Source: a virus. From it: 32,845 nt of DNA. The notes below the pieces were generated by a model that did no database searches, was not told where the DNA came from, and worked only from the letters and a program-made list of their open reading frames with translations. The stretch spans positions 1 through 32,845 of the IMG/VR virus record IMGVR_UViG_3300047550_005720; one strand, given 5' to 3'. Shown piece by piece: positions 6,123 to 14,175 of the stretch. Made by a program: the position numbers and the translations under genes. Every line of letters begins with the position of its first letter. Within the stretch, counting starts at the first letter, position 1.

Positions 6123-6707
6123 TTATTTCGCCAGTGGGTTATCTAATGCCTTCTTAATTTTATCGTCTACTTCTTTTCTGATTTGTCTCAGATCTCTATC
6201 GAGGTCACGCTGGATAGCTTGAACCTGACGCTCAGAAGTTTTGATGGAGTCGTTGATTTCTTTTTGAACTTGCTTCATTTCACGATTGGCGCCATTGATT
6301 GCCTCTGTAGCTTCGCGGCTTGATTGCTTACTCGATCTTTCAATATTTTCCACAACACCTTCTAGTCTACGAATATCTTGCTTAAGATCATTCTTAATAT
6401 CTTGAGTGTATTGAACAGCCTTGTCTGAGTTTTCTTGAATAACAGCAAGCTTCTTTTCTATCTCTGTTAGATCCGGTGAGACATACTCAGCAATCTTCTT
6501 TTTCATTCCTTGGTAGTCTTTATAAACCTCAAACGCTCCATATAGACCACCAAGTGTTGATGATACTAGCGTGAAAGCTACCATTAATTTAGCTGGAGTG
6601 AATTCATAACCACCAATGCTAATTACTGTATCTTTGCTAGCATACTTTTTCATTGCTGCTTCTGCTTCGTCAATCTTTTTATTGACGTCTTTTGTTTCTC
6701 CCGACAT
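6123..6707 (-). CDS. Membrane-anchored coiled-coil protein
   Basis: This 194-residue protein has a soluble charged N-terminus, one membrane segment around residues 39-60 (PAKLMVAFTLVSSTLGGLYG) and a long coiled coil from about 68 to 190, rich in Lys, Glu, Asp and Gln (KEINDSIKTSERQVQAIQRD). It ends KIKKALDNPLAK. I recall similar proteins next to the cysteine-repeat protein in other aquatic phages, which supports a shared role at the cell envelope. No enzyme motif is present. A spacer or tether across the membrane is an inference. AAGGAAAG precedes the ATG. Confidence 0.82.
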   Translation of the reverse strand: MSGETKDVNKKIDEAEAAMKKYASKDTVISIGGYEFTPAKLMVAFTLVSSTLGGLYGAFEVYKDYQGMKKKIAEYVSPDLTEIEKKLAVIQENSDKAVQYTQDIKNDLKQDIRRLEGVVENIERSSKQSSREATEAINGANREMKQVQKEINDSIKTSERQVQAIQRDLDRDLRQIRKEVDDKIKKALDNPLAK

Positions 6708-6719
6708 TTTTTACTTTCC

Positions 6720-8639
6720 TTATCTGTATTGTAGCTCTATTAACTGTTGATGACGGTTTTCACTTGGTCCATACAGACCACGTAATGCACGATTGTTATC
6801 AACATTGCCTTTGTCTTTATAAATTTCAAATGATTTATAAAAAGGAGAGTCTTTCAATATTACTGCCGAGTATGCATCAAATGCTGCATTATATCCCATT
6901 GCTGCTAGTACTGCTCCTTGTGCTGCCACTTGTTGTTCCATCGATTTTGCCTCGCCAGCTTCTTTTTGTGCTTCTTTACCTTTTGCTGCAGCTTCCCTAC
7001 GTTGCGATTCTACACGAGCTTGTTGAATCTGTTGTGCTCTTGTTGCTGGTTGTTGTGCTTGTCCTGCTCCACTTGGTGCTGGTGGAGGCGCTGTTGACTG
7101 ACTTGTTGATTGTGTAATTGCTGTTGATGTAACTGCTGTTGGCGAACTTGTTGCTGGTTGTTGTGTGAGCGGGACTGCTGTTGTAACTGCTGCTGGTGAT
7201 GCTGAAGGAGCAGCCGCTGTTGAATTGTTTGTAATCGTTGAATTGACATTTTGATCGCTCACTATTGCTATTGTTGACGATTGTGATGTTGTTGACGATG
7301 TTGGTGTTGTAGCTGGTGTTGTTTGAGTTTTCTGCTGCGATAATAATTGCTGTGTAGCATATGCTTGTGAATAGTTAGGACACTTTCTATCATACAAGCC
7401 ATTTAGTATGCACTGCTGGTCAAAATACGCTTGTGCGTACCCTGGACAGTCAGGCGCATATAGTGGATTAATTGAGCACTGCTGATTATGAAAAGCCTGC
7501 GTATAACCCGTACAATTTACATTGTATAACGGATTCAGTGAACATTGCTGGTTGAAATATGCTTGGCCATAACCTGGGCATTGACTGTTATATAGTGGAT
7601 TAGCATTACACTGTTGATTAAAATATGCTTGTGCATATCCTGTACAACCAGAATCATACAACGGATTCAGTGAGCACTGTTGATCATAATACGCTTGTGC
7701 ATAGCCTGGACAATCTCTATTATACAAAGGATTAGCTGTACACTGTTGCGTAAAATAAGCAGATGCATAGCCTGGGCAAGCTTGATTGTATAGTGGGTTT
7801 ATAGAGCATTGCTGATTGAAGTAGGCAGTAGTATAACCAGGACATGTCGGGTCGTATAAAGCACTTACGGTACATTGCTGTGTCAGATAAGCCGAGGCAT
7901 ATCCAGGACACGTAGGTGACGATAGTGGGTTTGCAGCACAGGGATCAGCGCCAGTAAAACCACCATTTGTATTCCAACTGAATATGTTTGCAGAACCTGG
8001 TGTGATGTTTAGTCCTGCTCCATGATAATATTGATAATACTCACCTTTTGATAGGTCACCGGCCATTCCGGATGTGACAGGATTCCAATTAACCATCGCA
8101 CCTGCAATTCTTGTATCTACTGTGCCAGATGATGTAATCTTTATTTCAAAACTGTTACCACCTTGAGATCCGCAACATTGACTTATATTATACCAGCCAT
8201 ACGTCATTGCATTTGCTTCACGAAGATACCACTGGTTTGCTCCATTCCATGAATACAAATCAGTATGAATGCCGTAAATTGTGTAGTTGTACGCAGAATT
8301 GGTTGTTGTTCTCAGATCAACACCAGAGCAACATCCCCCACCTAAACCAGATTGCCATGGATTTTGAAATGTTACAAATCCATTAGTTGCAGCCCAAGAC
8401 GTTGTAAAACTTCTACCAAAAAATGGAAATGTAAACCCCAGTGGTACTTCAACAACATTATCATCCCAAGTTGTTATGTTGGTGGCTGCAGGATTAGTGT
8501 GAATGTTTTGTAGTGGTAAAGCATTAGCACCCACACCAACAGTTACACTAAGTCCAGGAGCTCCTGGTATAGGAACAGTGACAATTTGTGCGTAGCTAGA
8601 TGTTACCAGCCAGCAAAGAATAAAGGCCAGAAAACGCAT
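6720..8639 (-). CDS. Secreted NIDO-like protein with nine cysteine repeats and low-complexity tail
   Basis: The 639-residue protein starts with a Sec signal peptide (MRFLAFILCWLVTSSYAQ). Residues about 50-235 look like a NIDO-type beta domain: WDDNVVEVPLGFTFPFFGRS, TNGFVTFQNP, several CC pairs and a late VNWNP. Nine tandem 22-residue repeats follow, of the form C-x(3)-PLY-x(3)-C-P-G-Y-x(2)-AY-x(2)-QQ. A Ser/Thr/Ala/Gln-rich linker, an Ala/Glu/Lys coiled segment and a short globular tail complete the protein. Similar repeat proteins occur in marine phages. Oxidised disulphides fit the periplasm or cell surface. Its start overlaps the upstream stop (TAATG). A role in adhesion or surface remodelling is inferred only. 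Confidence 0.85.
   Translation of the reverse strand: MRFLAFILCWLVTSSYAQIVTVPIPGAPGLSVTVGVGANALPLQNIHTNPAATNITTWDDNVVEVPLGFTFPFFGRSFTTSWAATNGFVTFQNPWQSGLGGGCCSGVDLRTTTNSAYNYTIYGIHTDLYSWNGANQWYLREANAMTYGWYNISQCCGSQGGNSFEIKITSSGTVDTRIAGAMVNWNPVTSGMAGDLSKGEYYQYYHGAGLNITPGSANIFSWNTNGGFTGADPCAANPLSSPTCPGYASAYLTQQCTVSALYDPTCPGYTTAYFNQQCSINPLYNQACPGYASAYFTQQCTANPLYNRDCPGYAQAYYDQQCSLNPLYDSGCTGYAQAYFNQQCNANPLYNSQCPGYGQAYFNQQCSLNPLYNVNCTGYTQAFHNQQCSINPLYAPDCPGYAQAYFDQQCILNGLYDRKCPNYSQAYATQQLLSQQKTQTTPATTPTSSTTSQSSTIAIVSDQNVNSTITNNSTAAAPSASPAAVTTAVPLTQQPATSSPTAVTSTAITQSTSQSTAPPPAPSGAGQAQQPATRAQQIQQARVESQRREAAAKGKEAQKEAGEAKSMEQQVAAQGAVLAAMGYNAAFDAYSAVILKDSPFYKSFEIYKDKGNVDNNRALRGLYGPSENRHQQLIELQYR
7347..7940 (-). 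repeat. Nine in-frame 66-bp tandem repeats (22 residues each)
   Basis: The array is exactly 594 bp, nine units with no indels. Each unit encodes two Cys and a conserved PLY...CPGY...AY..QQ frame. Units at the ends (the first with PLSSPTC and the last with GLYDRKC) are the most divergent, while central units are near identical in protein but vary at third codon positions, which suggests selection on the protein. Confidence 0.9.
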
Positions 8640-9115
8640 TATTTGTCGCTCTTAACCTCTTTAGGTTTTCTTTGTGGGTTGCTTTCCCAAACAACCTTTG
8701 CTTCTTCACCAATCTTTCCATCAACAGGACACGGTGTACCAGCATTCATCATTGCTGTGAATACGCGTTCATCTTGACACATAAGTGAAACAGCAGCAAC
8801 CTTCATTCCCATGTCATAAAGGTTTTTTGAAAGCTTGATTCTTTCACAATTCATGTCTCTGGTAGTTGCACCAAAAGACATACCAAGAATTTGAGTTTGA
8901 ACAGCGCCGGAAGCACCAACAATACAGAGGTCGTTATTAATTGACGTAATTGTAGGTGCTACAGCTGTAGGTGGAGGTGTTCTTACAGTAGTGGTAGACT
9001 CTGATTTTGAATATGTTGTGCTAGTGCTATTTGAAGTCGAATCAGTAACAATTGGTTCAGCAAAAGCTGATGTAGTCATAACAAAAAGCACTGCAAGCAG
9101 TTGCTTTTTGGACAT
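8639..9115 (-). CDS. Secreted conserved phage protein (QTQILG...CQD family)
   Basis: The ATG at 9115 follows AGGAG and opens a signal peptide (MSKKQLLAVLFVMTTSAFAE); in-frame codons further upstream are rejected because they precede the signal. The 158-residue protein has a Ser/Thr-rich linker, then LCIVGASGAVQTQILGMSFG, NCERIKLSKNLYDMGMKVAA, LMCQDERVF and TPCPVDGKIGEEAKVVWE. I recognise this block from other aquatic phages. Four or more Cys suggest disulphides in the periplasm. It precedes the NIDO-like gene and probably works with it. The function is unknown. Confidence 0.85.
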   Translation of the reverse strand: MSKKQLLAVLFVMTTSAFAEPIVTDSTSNSTSTTYSKSESTTTVRTPPPTAVAPTITSINNDLCIVGASGAVQTQILGMSFGATTRDMNCERIKLSKNLYDMGMKVAAVSLMCQDERVFTAMMNAGTPCPVDGKIGEEAKVVWESNPQRKPKEVKSDK

Positions 9116-9150
9116 TAAATATTCTCCTGGAAGCCACAATTTGGCTCCCG

Positions 9151-9159
9151 GTATTTATC
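9151..9159 (-). promoter_or_regulatory. Possible T4-type late promoter (GATAAATAC)
   Basis: The minus strand reads TAGATAAATAC here, differing from the T4 late consensus TATAAATA at the first base. It lies 36 nt upstream of the 9115 ATG. The leading TAG is the stop codon of the zinc-ribbon gene. The same 11-nt arrangement recurs at 22986-22996. Confidence 0.45.
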
Positions 9160-9335
9160 TAATCAATGTCTGTTTCTTCTTCGTCATCATCAACTTCATA
9201 ATCGATTTCAATCCCACAATATGGGCAAAATTCCACCTGTTCTCCATCATCATGTGCAGATTTAATTGTAAATTCCGCGTCACAATTGAGGCAAAAATAC
9301 ACAAGAGGTTCGTGTGGAAATAGTGGTTTAATCAT
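9159..9335 (-). CDS. Small zinc-ribbon protein
   Basis: This 58-residue frame, with its ATG at 9335, begins MIKPLFPHEPLVYFCLNCDA and contains CLNC (residues 15-18) and CPYC (about 37-40). This is a two-knuckle CxxC...CxxC zinc ribbon. It ends in a very acidic tail (DYEVDDDEEETDID). Such ribbons in phages usually bind nucleic acid or host RNA polymerase, but the partner is unknown. It begins 9 nt after the nrdB stop and overlaps its ribosome binding site with the end of that gene. Confidence 0.8.
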   Translation of the reverse strand: MIKPLFPHEPLVYFCLNCDAEFTIKSAHDDGEQVEFCPYCGIEIDYEVDDDEEETDID

Positions 9336-9344
9336 GTTTTACTC

Positions 9345-10334
9345 CTATTTTGCAGCACCCCACACATCACTCCAGTCCCCGTTGAGAGCGCCTTTTGCAT
9401 AGTCGGTTGCTCTATTTTCAAAGAAATTGGTGTGCGTTGGAGCATTAATCATTTCTTCAACCCATGGCAATGGGTTTTTCTTAACTTTGTTAATTCCTTT
9501 CAGTCCAAGTGCAATTAGTCTACGATCGGCAATATATCGGATGTATTGTTTAACATCAGCTGCGGTGAGATTTTCCATCTCACCCATCTCAAAACAAACG
9601 TCAATAAATTTATCTTCAAGTAATACCATCTTTTCTGCAATGGTATAGATGTTGGATTTTAGCTGATCTTCCCAGATGTCTCTATTCTCTTCAATAAAGG
9701 TACGGAACAGTTTGATCATCGACTCTGTGTGGATTGTTTCGTCAACAATTGACCAGGTCACAATCTGACCCATACCCTTCATCTTTCCATTACGTGGAAA
9801 ATTCAACAGCATAATAAAACTAGAGAACAGTTGCATCCCTTCTGTGAACGCGGAGAATGCAGCGATCTGTTGGGCTATCGTTTTTGAGTCCTGGCCAGCA
9901 AGTGACATGAAGTACTCGTGCTTCTCCTTCATTGCCTCGTATTCCAGGAATTCGTTGTACGTTGACTCCGGCATCCCTAAGGTCTCGATCAAATGACTGT
10001 AAGCAGCCACATGAAGTGCTTCCCTCGCTGCAAATCCACATAACATCATTCTTACCTCCGGCTGCGGAAAGTAAGGTAAGTAGTTGTTGACGTATCCCCC
10101 TGCTACATCCACATCGCCCTGAGTGAAAAAGCGAAAGATGTTCGTCAGAAATTGTTTTTCTGGTCTTGTTAATCTGTTCTTCCAATCCTTTACATCCTCC
10201 ATCATTGGCACTTCCGTGTGAAGCCAGTGACTCTGTTCGTGCTTCAGCCACGCTTCATAAGCCCACGGATAGTTAAACGGTTTGAATGTTTGTCTCGGAT
10301 CCGTCAGCCGTAGTTTTCTTTTTGCTGCGTTCAT
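9345..10334 (-). CDS. nrdB: Class I ribonucleotide reductase beta subunit
   Basis: The 329-residue protein houses the di-iron/tyrosyl radical centre that starts NDP reduction in NrdA. Visible ligands are Asp74 or Asp76 (QGDVDV), Glu105 and His108 in REALHVAAY, radical Tyr112 four residues later, Glu165 in TEGMQLF, and Glu199 and His202 in VDETIHTES. All expected residues are present. The ATG at 10334 is preferred because GGAGCACAGAAAT precedes it. The N-terminal 62 nt overlap the upstream gene in another frame. It is separated from nrdA by four genes, including pstS, so the order differs from the usual nrdAB pair. Confidence 0.97.
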   Translation of the reverse strand: MNAAKRKLRLTDPRQTFKPFNYPWAYEAWLKHEQSHWLHTEVPMMEDVKDWKNRLTRPEKQFLTNIFRFFTQGDVDVAGGYVNNYLPYFPQPEVRMMLCGFAAREALHVAAYSHLIETLGMPESTYNEFLEYEAMKEKHEYFMSLAGQDSKTIAQQIAAFSAFTEGMQLFSSFIMLLNFPRNGKMKGMGQIVTWSIVDETIHTESMIKLFRTFIEENRDIWEDQLKSNIYTIAEKMVLLEDKFIDVCFEMGEMENLTAADVKQYIRYIADRRLIALGLKGINKVKKNPLPWVEEMINAPTHTNFFENRATDYAKGALNGDWSDVWGAAK

Positions 10335-10563
10335 ATTTCTGTGCTCCAATAATTGTTACGTTACTCTCTGTTTCAATCCATACTCGTGCACCACACGAAA
10401 GAGGTTTATCAGGACTATACACTACTTTTGATGGGCCGTCAATGATTACTTCATGACCATACGTGTTCTTTGATCCTTGTTTGACCGTCAATACAGGATC
10501 TTTCTTTCCGTGTTTATTATTTGATTTAATCACATGCTGATTAACATGAACAATAGTTTTCAT
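10273..10563 (-). CDS. Conserved phage hypothetical protein (MKTIVHVNQH family)
   Basis: Using the ATG at 10563, which overlaps the pstS stop as ATGA, the protein is 96 residues. It begins MKTIVHVNQHVIKSN and contains YGHEVIIDGPSKVVYSPDKP followed by LSCGARVWIETE. I recall this beta-rich family from many phages, located next to nucleotide metabolism genes, with no known role. The last 20 codons (KKKTTADGSETNIQTV region) overlap the start of nrdB by 62 nt, so that part is constrained in two frames. Confidence 0.85.
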   Translation of the reverse strand: MKTIVHVNQHVIKSNNKHGKKDPVLTVKQGSKNTYGHEVIIDGPSKVVYSPDKPLSCGARVWIETESNVTIIGAQKYERSKKKTTADGSETNIQTV

Positions 10564-11534
10564 TGCAAGCCCAACTTTTTCCAATCGCTCCTAATCTTGT
10601 CCTTTACTGCGTTTGGTAGTGGCACATAGTCAATATCGCTCGCCATTTTATCACCATTTTTAAATGCCCAGTCAAAGAACTTAACAATATCTTTCGTTTT
10701 TTCATTCTTTTCGTAGATCAAAATGAATGTTGCAGAAGTGATTGGCCAACCACTAGGTTGATTGTTTAAGTTTACTGCCATACCTGGGACATCCCACTTG
10801 GCATTTTTTGCTGCTTCAGCAAACGATTGTGCTGATGGCGTTGCAATCTTTTTGTTTGTCTCAATAGAAATAAAGTTTAGTCCACCTTGCTTAACAAAAG
10901 CATACTCAACATAACCAAGACTATTGTCAACCGTCTTAACAAAGTTTGCTACACCCGCATTGCCCTTACCAGCCAAAAACGTTCCCTTCCATTTTACAGA
11001 TTTACCTTCTCCAATCTGTGTTTTAAATTCTTCACTAACTTTTGTTAGATAATCAGTATAAACTGCTGTAGTGCCAGATGCATCTGATCTCACGACAAGG
11101 CTAATATGTATGTTGGGCAGTTTAGCTTTTGGATTTAGTTTTATAATAGCAGGATCATTCCACTTTATAATTTTACCAACATAAATGTCACCAAGAACCT
11201 TGCCTGTTAAAACAAGATTATCAACACCTTTAATGTTAAAAACAGGAACAACACCGCCAATTACGGCTGGAAATTGATAAACACCCATTTCTTTAAGTTT
11301 TTGCTCATCGACAGGATCATCTGTTGCACCAAAATCAATTGTTTTTGCTTCTGTTTGTTTAATGCCACCGCCACTACCTATTGCTGAATAGTTTATTTTA
11401 ACATTAGTTACTTTTGCATATTCAGCTGCCCATTTTGAATATATTGGTTCGGGAAACGTTGCTCCTGCACCTGTGAATTGTGCGAACACGTTACTACAAA
11501 AAAATGCTAGAAGAAAACCAAATACTTTTTTCAT
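10560..11534 (-). CDS. pstS: Phosphate-binding periplasmic protein PstS
   Basis: The 324-residue product has a Sec signal peptide (MKKVFGFLLAFFCSNVFAQ) and the PstS landmarks in order: FTGAGATFPEPIYSKW, YSAIGSGGGIKQ, FGATDDPVDE, KWNDPAI, RSDASGTTAVYTDYL and NLNNQPSGWPIT. The Ser/Thr/Asp/Arg of these segments bind phosphate in the host family. In bacteria PstS feeds the PstCAB importer; no transporter genes are present here, so it must use the host machinery. Phage-borne pstS is established in marine phages and is thought to raise phosphate uptake during infection. GGAGATTTT precedes the ATG. Length matches the family, so it is probably functional. Confidence 0.96.
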   Translation of the reverse strand: MKKVFGFLLAFFCSNVFAQFTGAGATFPEPIYSKWAAEYAKVTNVKINYSAIGSGGGIKQTEAKTIDFGATDDPVDEQKLKEMGVYQFPAVIGGVVPVFNIKGVDNLVLTGKVLGDIYVGKIIKWNDPAIIKLNPKAKLPNIHISLVVRSDASGTTAVYTDYLTKVSEEFKTQIGEGKSVKWKGTFLAGKGNAGVANFVKTVDNSLGYVEYAFVKQGGLNFISIETNKKIATPSAQSFAEAAKNAKWDVPGMAVNLNNQPSGWPITSATFILIYEKNEKTKDIVKFFDWAFKNGDKMASDIDYVPLPNAVKDKIRSDWKKLGLQ

Positions 11535-11547
11535 AAAATCTCCATAA

Positions 11548-11730
11548 TTAATATCCTGTTTTTCTTACCCTACGCTTGCCATTGCTCTTATTGACTGAAA
11601 CAGTCTTACCGTTGCTTTTATATGAATAACTTTCCGTTACTTTTCCTGAACTGTATTGTCTTGTCGTCACCTTACTATTGCTTCCAAGACTCTTTACAGT
11701 GGACTTAATCAGTTTATTAAAAAAGCCCAT
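11548..11730 (-). CDS. Small basic serine-rich protein
   Basis: This 60-residue protein begins MGFFNKLIKSTVKSLGSNSK and ends NKSNGKRRVRKTGY. It is rich in Ser, Lys, Arg and Tyr, with a short amphipathic helix at the N-terminus. A GGGAGGAAG site precedes the ATG, which overlaps the end of the upstream gene by 14 nt. There is no recognised family. The charge suggests binding to nucleic acid or membrane, but this is a guess. Confidence 0.68.
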   Translation of the reverse strand: MGFFNKLIKSTVKSLGSNSKVTTRQYSSGKVTESYSYKSNGKTVSVNKSNGKRRVRKTGY

Positions 11731-12367
11731 CTAGCTTCCTCCCATAGAATCCTATCCGTGAATCAAACTCAGCTTCTTCTGGTGAATGTATAAATGTTCC
11801 AACACGCTCAGGTGTGGTGTTCCATTTATCTGAATCCCAAACAACATCTAGTCTGTCAAAGTCATGTTCGATAAAATCTGGATTTCTTCGAAGATGAATT
11901 TCAATAATTTTTGAGTCGATGTACTCAACGTTGATGTAACTAATCGCTGGATTAATATATGTTGATTTAATAAAGTCGGGAAGTGTGAACTGATCTTTAG
12001 AATAATCTTTTATCTTTGTCCAGGTTACAAATTTATATTCATTAACTTTAATGCCTCTAACAACAAGATCGCATTCCCAATCGGTTGTAGATGTGCGTTT
12101 AAAATCGACACTGTAGTGATGGCCATCAAAGTATTCACACCAAAAATAACCCGGTGGAGTAGAGAAGTCCCCTACGTTCAAAAACTTTCTTTGAGCTCCT
12201 CTACTCATTCCATCTAGGTTATAAATTGGTCTAACAATATAGAATCCGGTTTCTGGAATTGAAACACCACCTGGTCCACATTTGTAGCTCAGTTGCTGAG
12301 CTACCCATAATTTGTTAAAAAACAAGTGGTGTTCGGGATATGCTTTCCAGCACTCCTCATCCATCAT
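11717..12367 (-). CDS. Conserved phage hypothetical protein (GWYIVRP...GYFWCE family)
   Basis: The 216-residue protein starts at an ATG overlapping the nrdA stop (TGATG), with GAGGG before it; a second ATG immediately follows. It contains LSYKCGPGGVSIPETGFYIV, RPIYNLDGMSRGAQRKFLNV and GYFWCEYFDGHHYSVDF. I recall these blocks from other aquatic phages as one conserved hypothetical family. The arrangement of conserved Gly, Pro, Arg and Cys/His hints at an enzyme, possibly ATP-grasp-like, but no diagnostic motif is clear. Confidence 0.82.
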   Translation of the reverse strand: MMDEECWKAYPEHHLFFNKLWVAQQLSYKCGPGGVSIPETGFYIVRPIYNLDGMSRGAQRKFLNVGDFSTPPGYFWCEYFDGHHYSVDFKRTSTTDWECDLVVRGIKVNEYKFVTWTKIKDYSKDQFTLPDFIKSTYINPAISYINVEYIDSKIIEIHLRRNPDFIEHDFDRLDVVWDSDKWNTTPERVGTFIHSPEEAEFDSRIGFYGRKLDGLF

Positions 12368-14163
12368 CAACCCTCGCACGCTAGACACGTATCACCCTCT
12401 ACGATAGCTTTCATATCAAGTTCTTCGATTACTTTACGTTCAATTCGCTTTGATACTTTATCTGCTTTACCAATCTTTTCTGAACGGCAGTAATAAAGCG
12501 TTTTCAATCCCATCTTCCATGCCATAAAGTGACATGCGTGAAGATATTTTACACTAACATTAGGTCTGAAGAAAAGGTTAACGGATTGTGACTGGTCAAT
12601 GTAATTTTGTCTGTCAGCTGCGTGCTCCACAATCCATCGCTGGTCAATTTCCATTGAAGTTTTAAATACGTCTTTTTGCCAATCGTCAAGTATGTCGAGG
12701 TGCTGCACTGAGCCATCATTGGCAATGATTGAGGACCAGATTTCGTTATAGTCGAGCTTTGCATCTGCATCACACTTCTCCTTTATAATCTTATCCAAAA
12801 ATCTATTCTTGTTAAGGTGGGCTCCAGACAACGTATCCTGACGATAAGCATTGGCTCTATATGGCTCTATAGAAGGTGATGTATTCCCCATAATGATAGA
12901 GCTAGAAGCATTAGGAGCAACAGCCATAAGATGACTGAAGCGGAGTCCTGTGCCTGCTGCATCCGGTGCTTCTCCTCGCTCGGCTCCAAGCTGCTTGTTA
13001 GCTTCATCCAGATGCTTTCGGATGTGCTTGAACATTTTGATGTTTGTTGCTTTTGCTGATGCACTTTCAAATGGGATTGAATTTGCTTGTAGATACGCGT
13101 GGAAGCCAAGAGCTCCAACACCAATGGACCGCTCAGACAAAGCAGAATAACGAGCACGACTAATAGTATCAGGGGCACTATCAATAAAATATTGAAGCAC
13201 ATTATCAAGCATCTCAGCAACATCGTGCAGAAATTGCTTATCTTTTTTCCAATCATCAAAGAACTCCAAGTTTACAGAACTTAGACAGCAAACAGCTGTT
13301 CTATCCTTATCGGTTGGCAGAATAATCTCTGAGCATAGATTTGATTGTCGAATCTTCAAGCCCTTCTTCTTTTGGAACTCGGGCATCAGTCTGTTACTTG
13401 TATCGACGAAATGTATATAGGGTTCGCCTGTATGCATTCTTGTCTCAAGAATTTTCTGCCAAAGCTCTTTTGCAGAAACAACTTCCCTAACAGTTCCATC
13501 GTGTGGATCTTTTAGTTCCCATTTGTCATCATAGTTTGGGTCTTTCATCGAGTTCTCTACGATCTCCATAAAATCATCGGTAATGTTGATACCGTGATGG
13601 AGGTTGAGAGCTCGCATGTTTTGGTCACCTGTTGGCTTTCTCATCTCAATGAACATTAATACATCAGGATGACTGATATCAAGATAAGCAGCATAACTAC
13701 CGCGACGAGTACGACCTTGACGATAAGCCAGACAGCTCGCATCATAAGTTTTAAGATGGGCCATAACACCCGTAGACTTATCATCAGCAGAACGAATACC
13801 AACACCAATTCCAACGCCACCTCCTAACATGGAAAGCCAATTAACTTCAGATAGCGTATTAACCAGGCCAGCTGATGAGTCATGAAGATAAGGAAGAAAA
13901 CACGAGATAGGAAGACCACGTTGGGATCTTCCAAACGAAAGAATTGGTGTTGAATAAGACAACCAGTGCTTAGATGCATATTCATACAGACGCTGAGCGT
14001 GCTGATCATTTGAAGAAAACTGCTTTGATACAAAAGCAAACCGTTCTTGAGGAGATTGCTCTTCATCTTTCATATATGATTCTCTTAAACGCTTAATACC
14101 AAGCTCATCAAACAGCTTGTCCCTCTCTAGGTCAATTTCAACCCCAAAAACAGTTTTCTTCAT
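12367..14163 (-). CDS. nrdA: Class I ribonucleotide reductase alpha (catalytic) subunit
   Basis: The 598-residue protein reduces ribonucleotides to deoxyribonucleotides with NrdB. Visible active-site residues are Cys88 (ISCFLP), the Asn275/Cys277/Glu279 triad in QSNLCSEI, the partner Cys292 or Cys293 (VCCLSS), the radical-transfer tyrosines 557-558 (LYYCRSE) and the C-terminal redox pair Cys593/Cys596 (TCLACEG). The N-terminus has no room for an ATP-cone, so dATP overall-activity control through that domain is absent. That fits a phage enzyme of reduced length. AAGGAATAAG precedes the ATG. It follows thyX at a 12-nt gap, forming a dNTP-supply group. Confidence 0.98.
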   Translation of the reverse strand: MKKTVFGVEIDLERDKLFDELGIKRLRESYMKDEEQSPQERFAFVSKQFSSNDQHAQRLYEYASKHWLSYSTPILSFGRSQRGLPISCFLPYLHDSSAGLVNTLSEVNWLSMLGGGVGIGVGIRSADDKSTGVMAHLKTYDASCLAYRQGRTRRGSYAAYLDISHPDVLMFIEMRKPTGDQNMRALNLHHGINITDDFMEIVENSMKDPNYDDKWELKDPHDGTVREVVSAKELWQKILETRMHTGEPYIHFVDTSNRLMPEFQKKKGLKIRQSNLCSEIILPTDKDRTAVCCLSSVNLEFFDDWKKDKQFLHDVAEMLDNVLQYFIDSAPDTISRARYSALSERSIGVGALGFHAYLQANSIPFESASAKATNIKMFKHIRKHLDEANKQLGAERGEAPDAAGTGLRFSHLMAVAPNASSSIIMGNTSPSIEPYRANAYRQDTLSGAHLNKNRFLDKIIKEKCDADAKLDYNEIWSSIIANDGSVQHLDILDDWQKDVFKTSMEIDQRWIVEHAADRQNYIDQSQSVNLFFRPNVSVKYLHACHFMAWKMGLKTLYYCRSEKIGKADKVSKRIERKVIEELDMKAIVEGDTCLACEG

Positions 14164-14175
14164 TCTTATTCCTTT

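Noticed and set aside
6692-7117. Plus-strand ORF of leucine/valine-rich protein
   Set aside because: It is the antisense of the Ala/Gln/Thr-rich tail of the NIDO-like gene; low complexity keeps stops away. No ribosome binding site or coherent membrane topology.
7010-7249. Minus-strand Gln-rich ORF in a second frame
   Set aside because: It is a frame-shifted shadow of the low-complexity linker of the 639-residue protein; Gln runs arise from repeated trinucleotides.
7347-7940. CRISPR-like periodic repeats
   Set aside because: The 66-bp period is in frame, the repeats have no constant-length unique spacers and they code for conserved protein units.
10273-10563. Calling the MKTIVHVNQH-family gene a pseudogene because of the nrdB overlap
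   Set aside because: The frame is intact, family motifs are present and the start is coupled to pstS; overlap alone is not evidence of decay.
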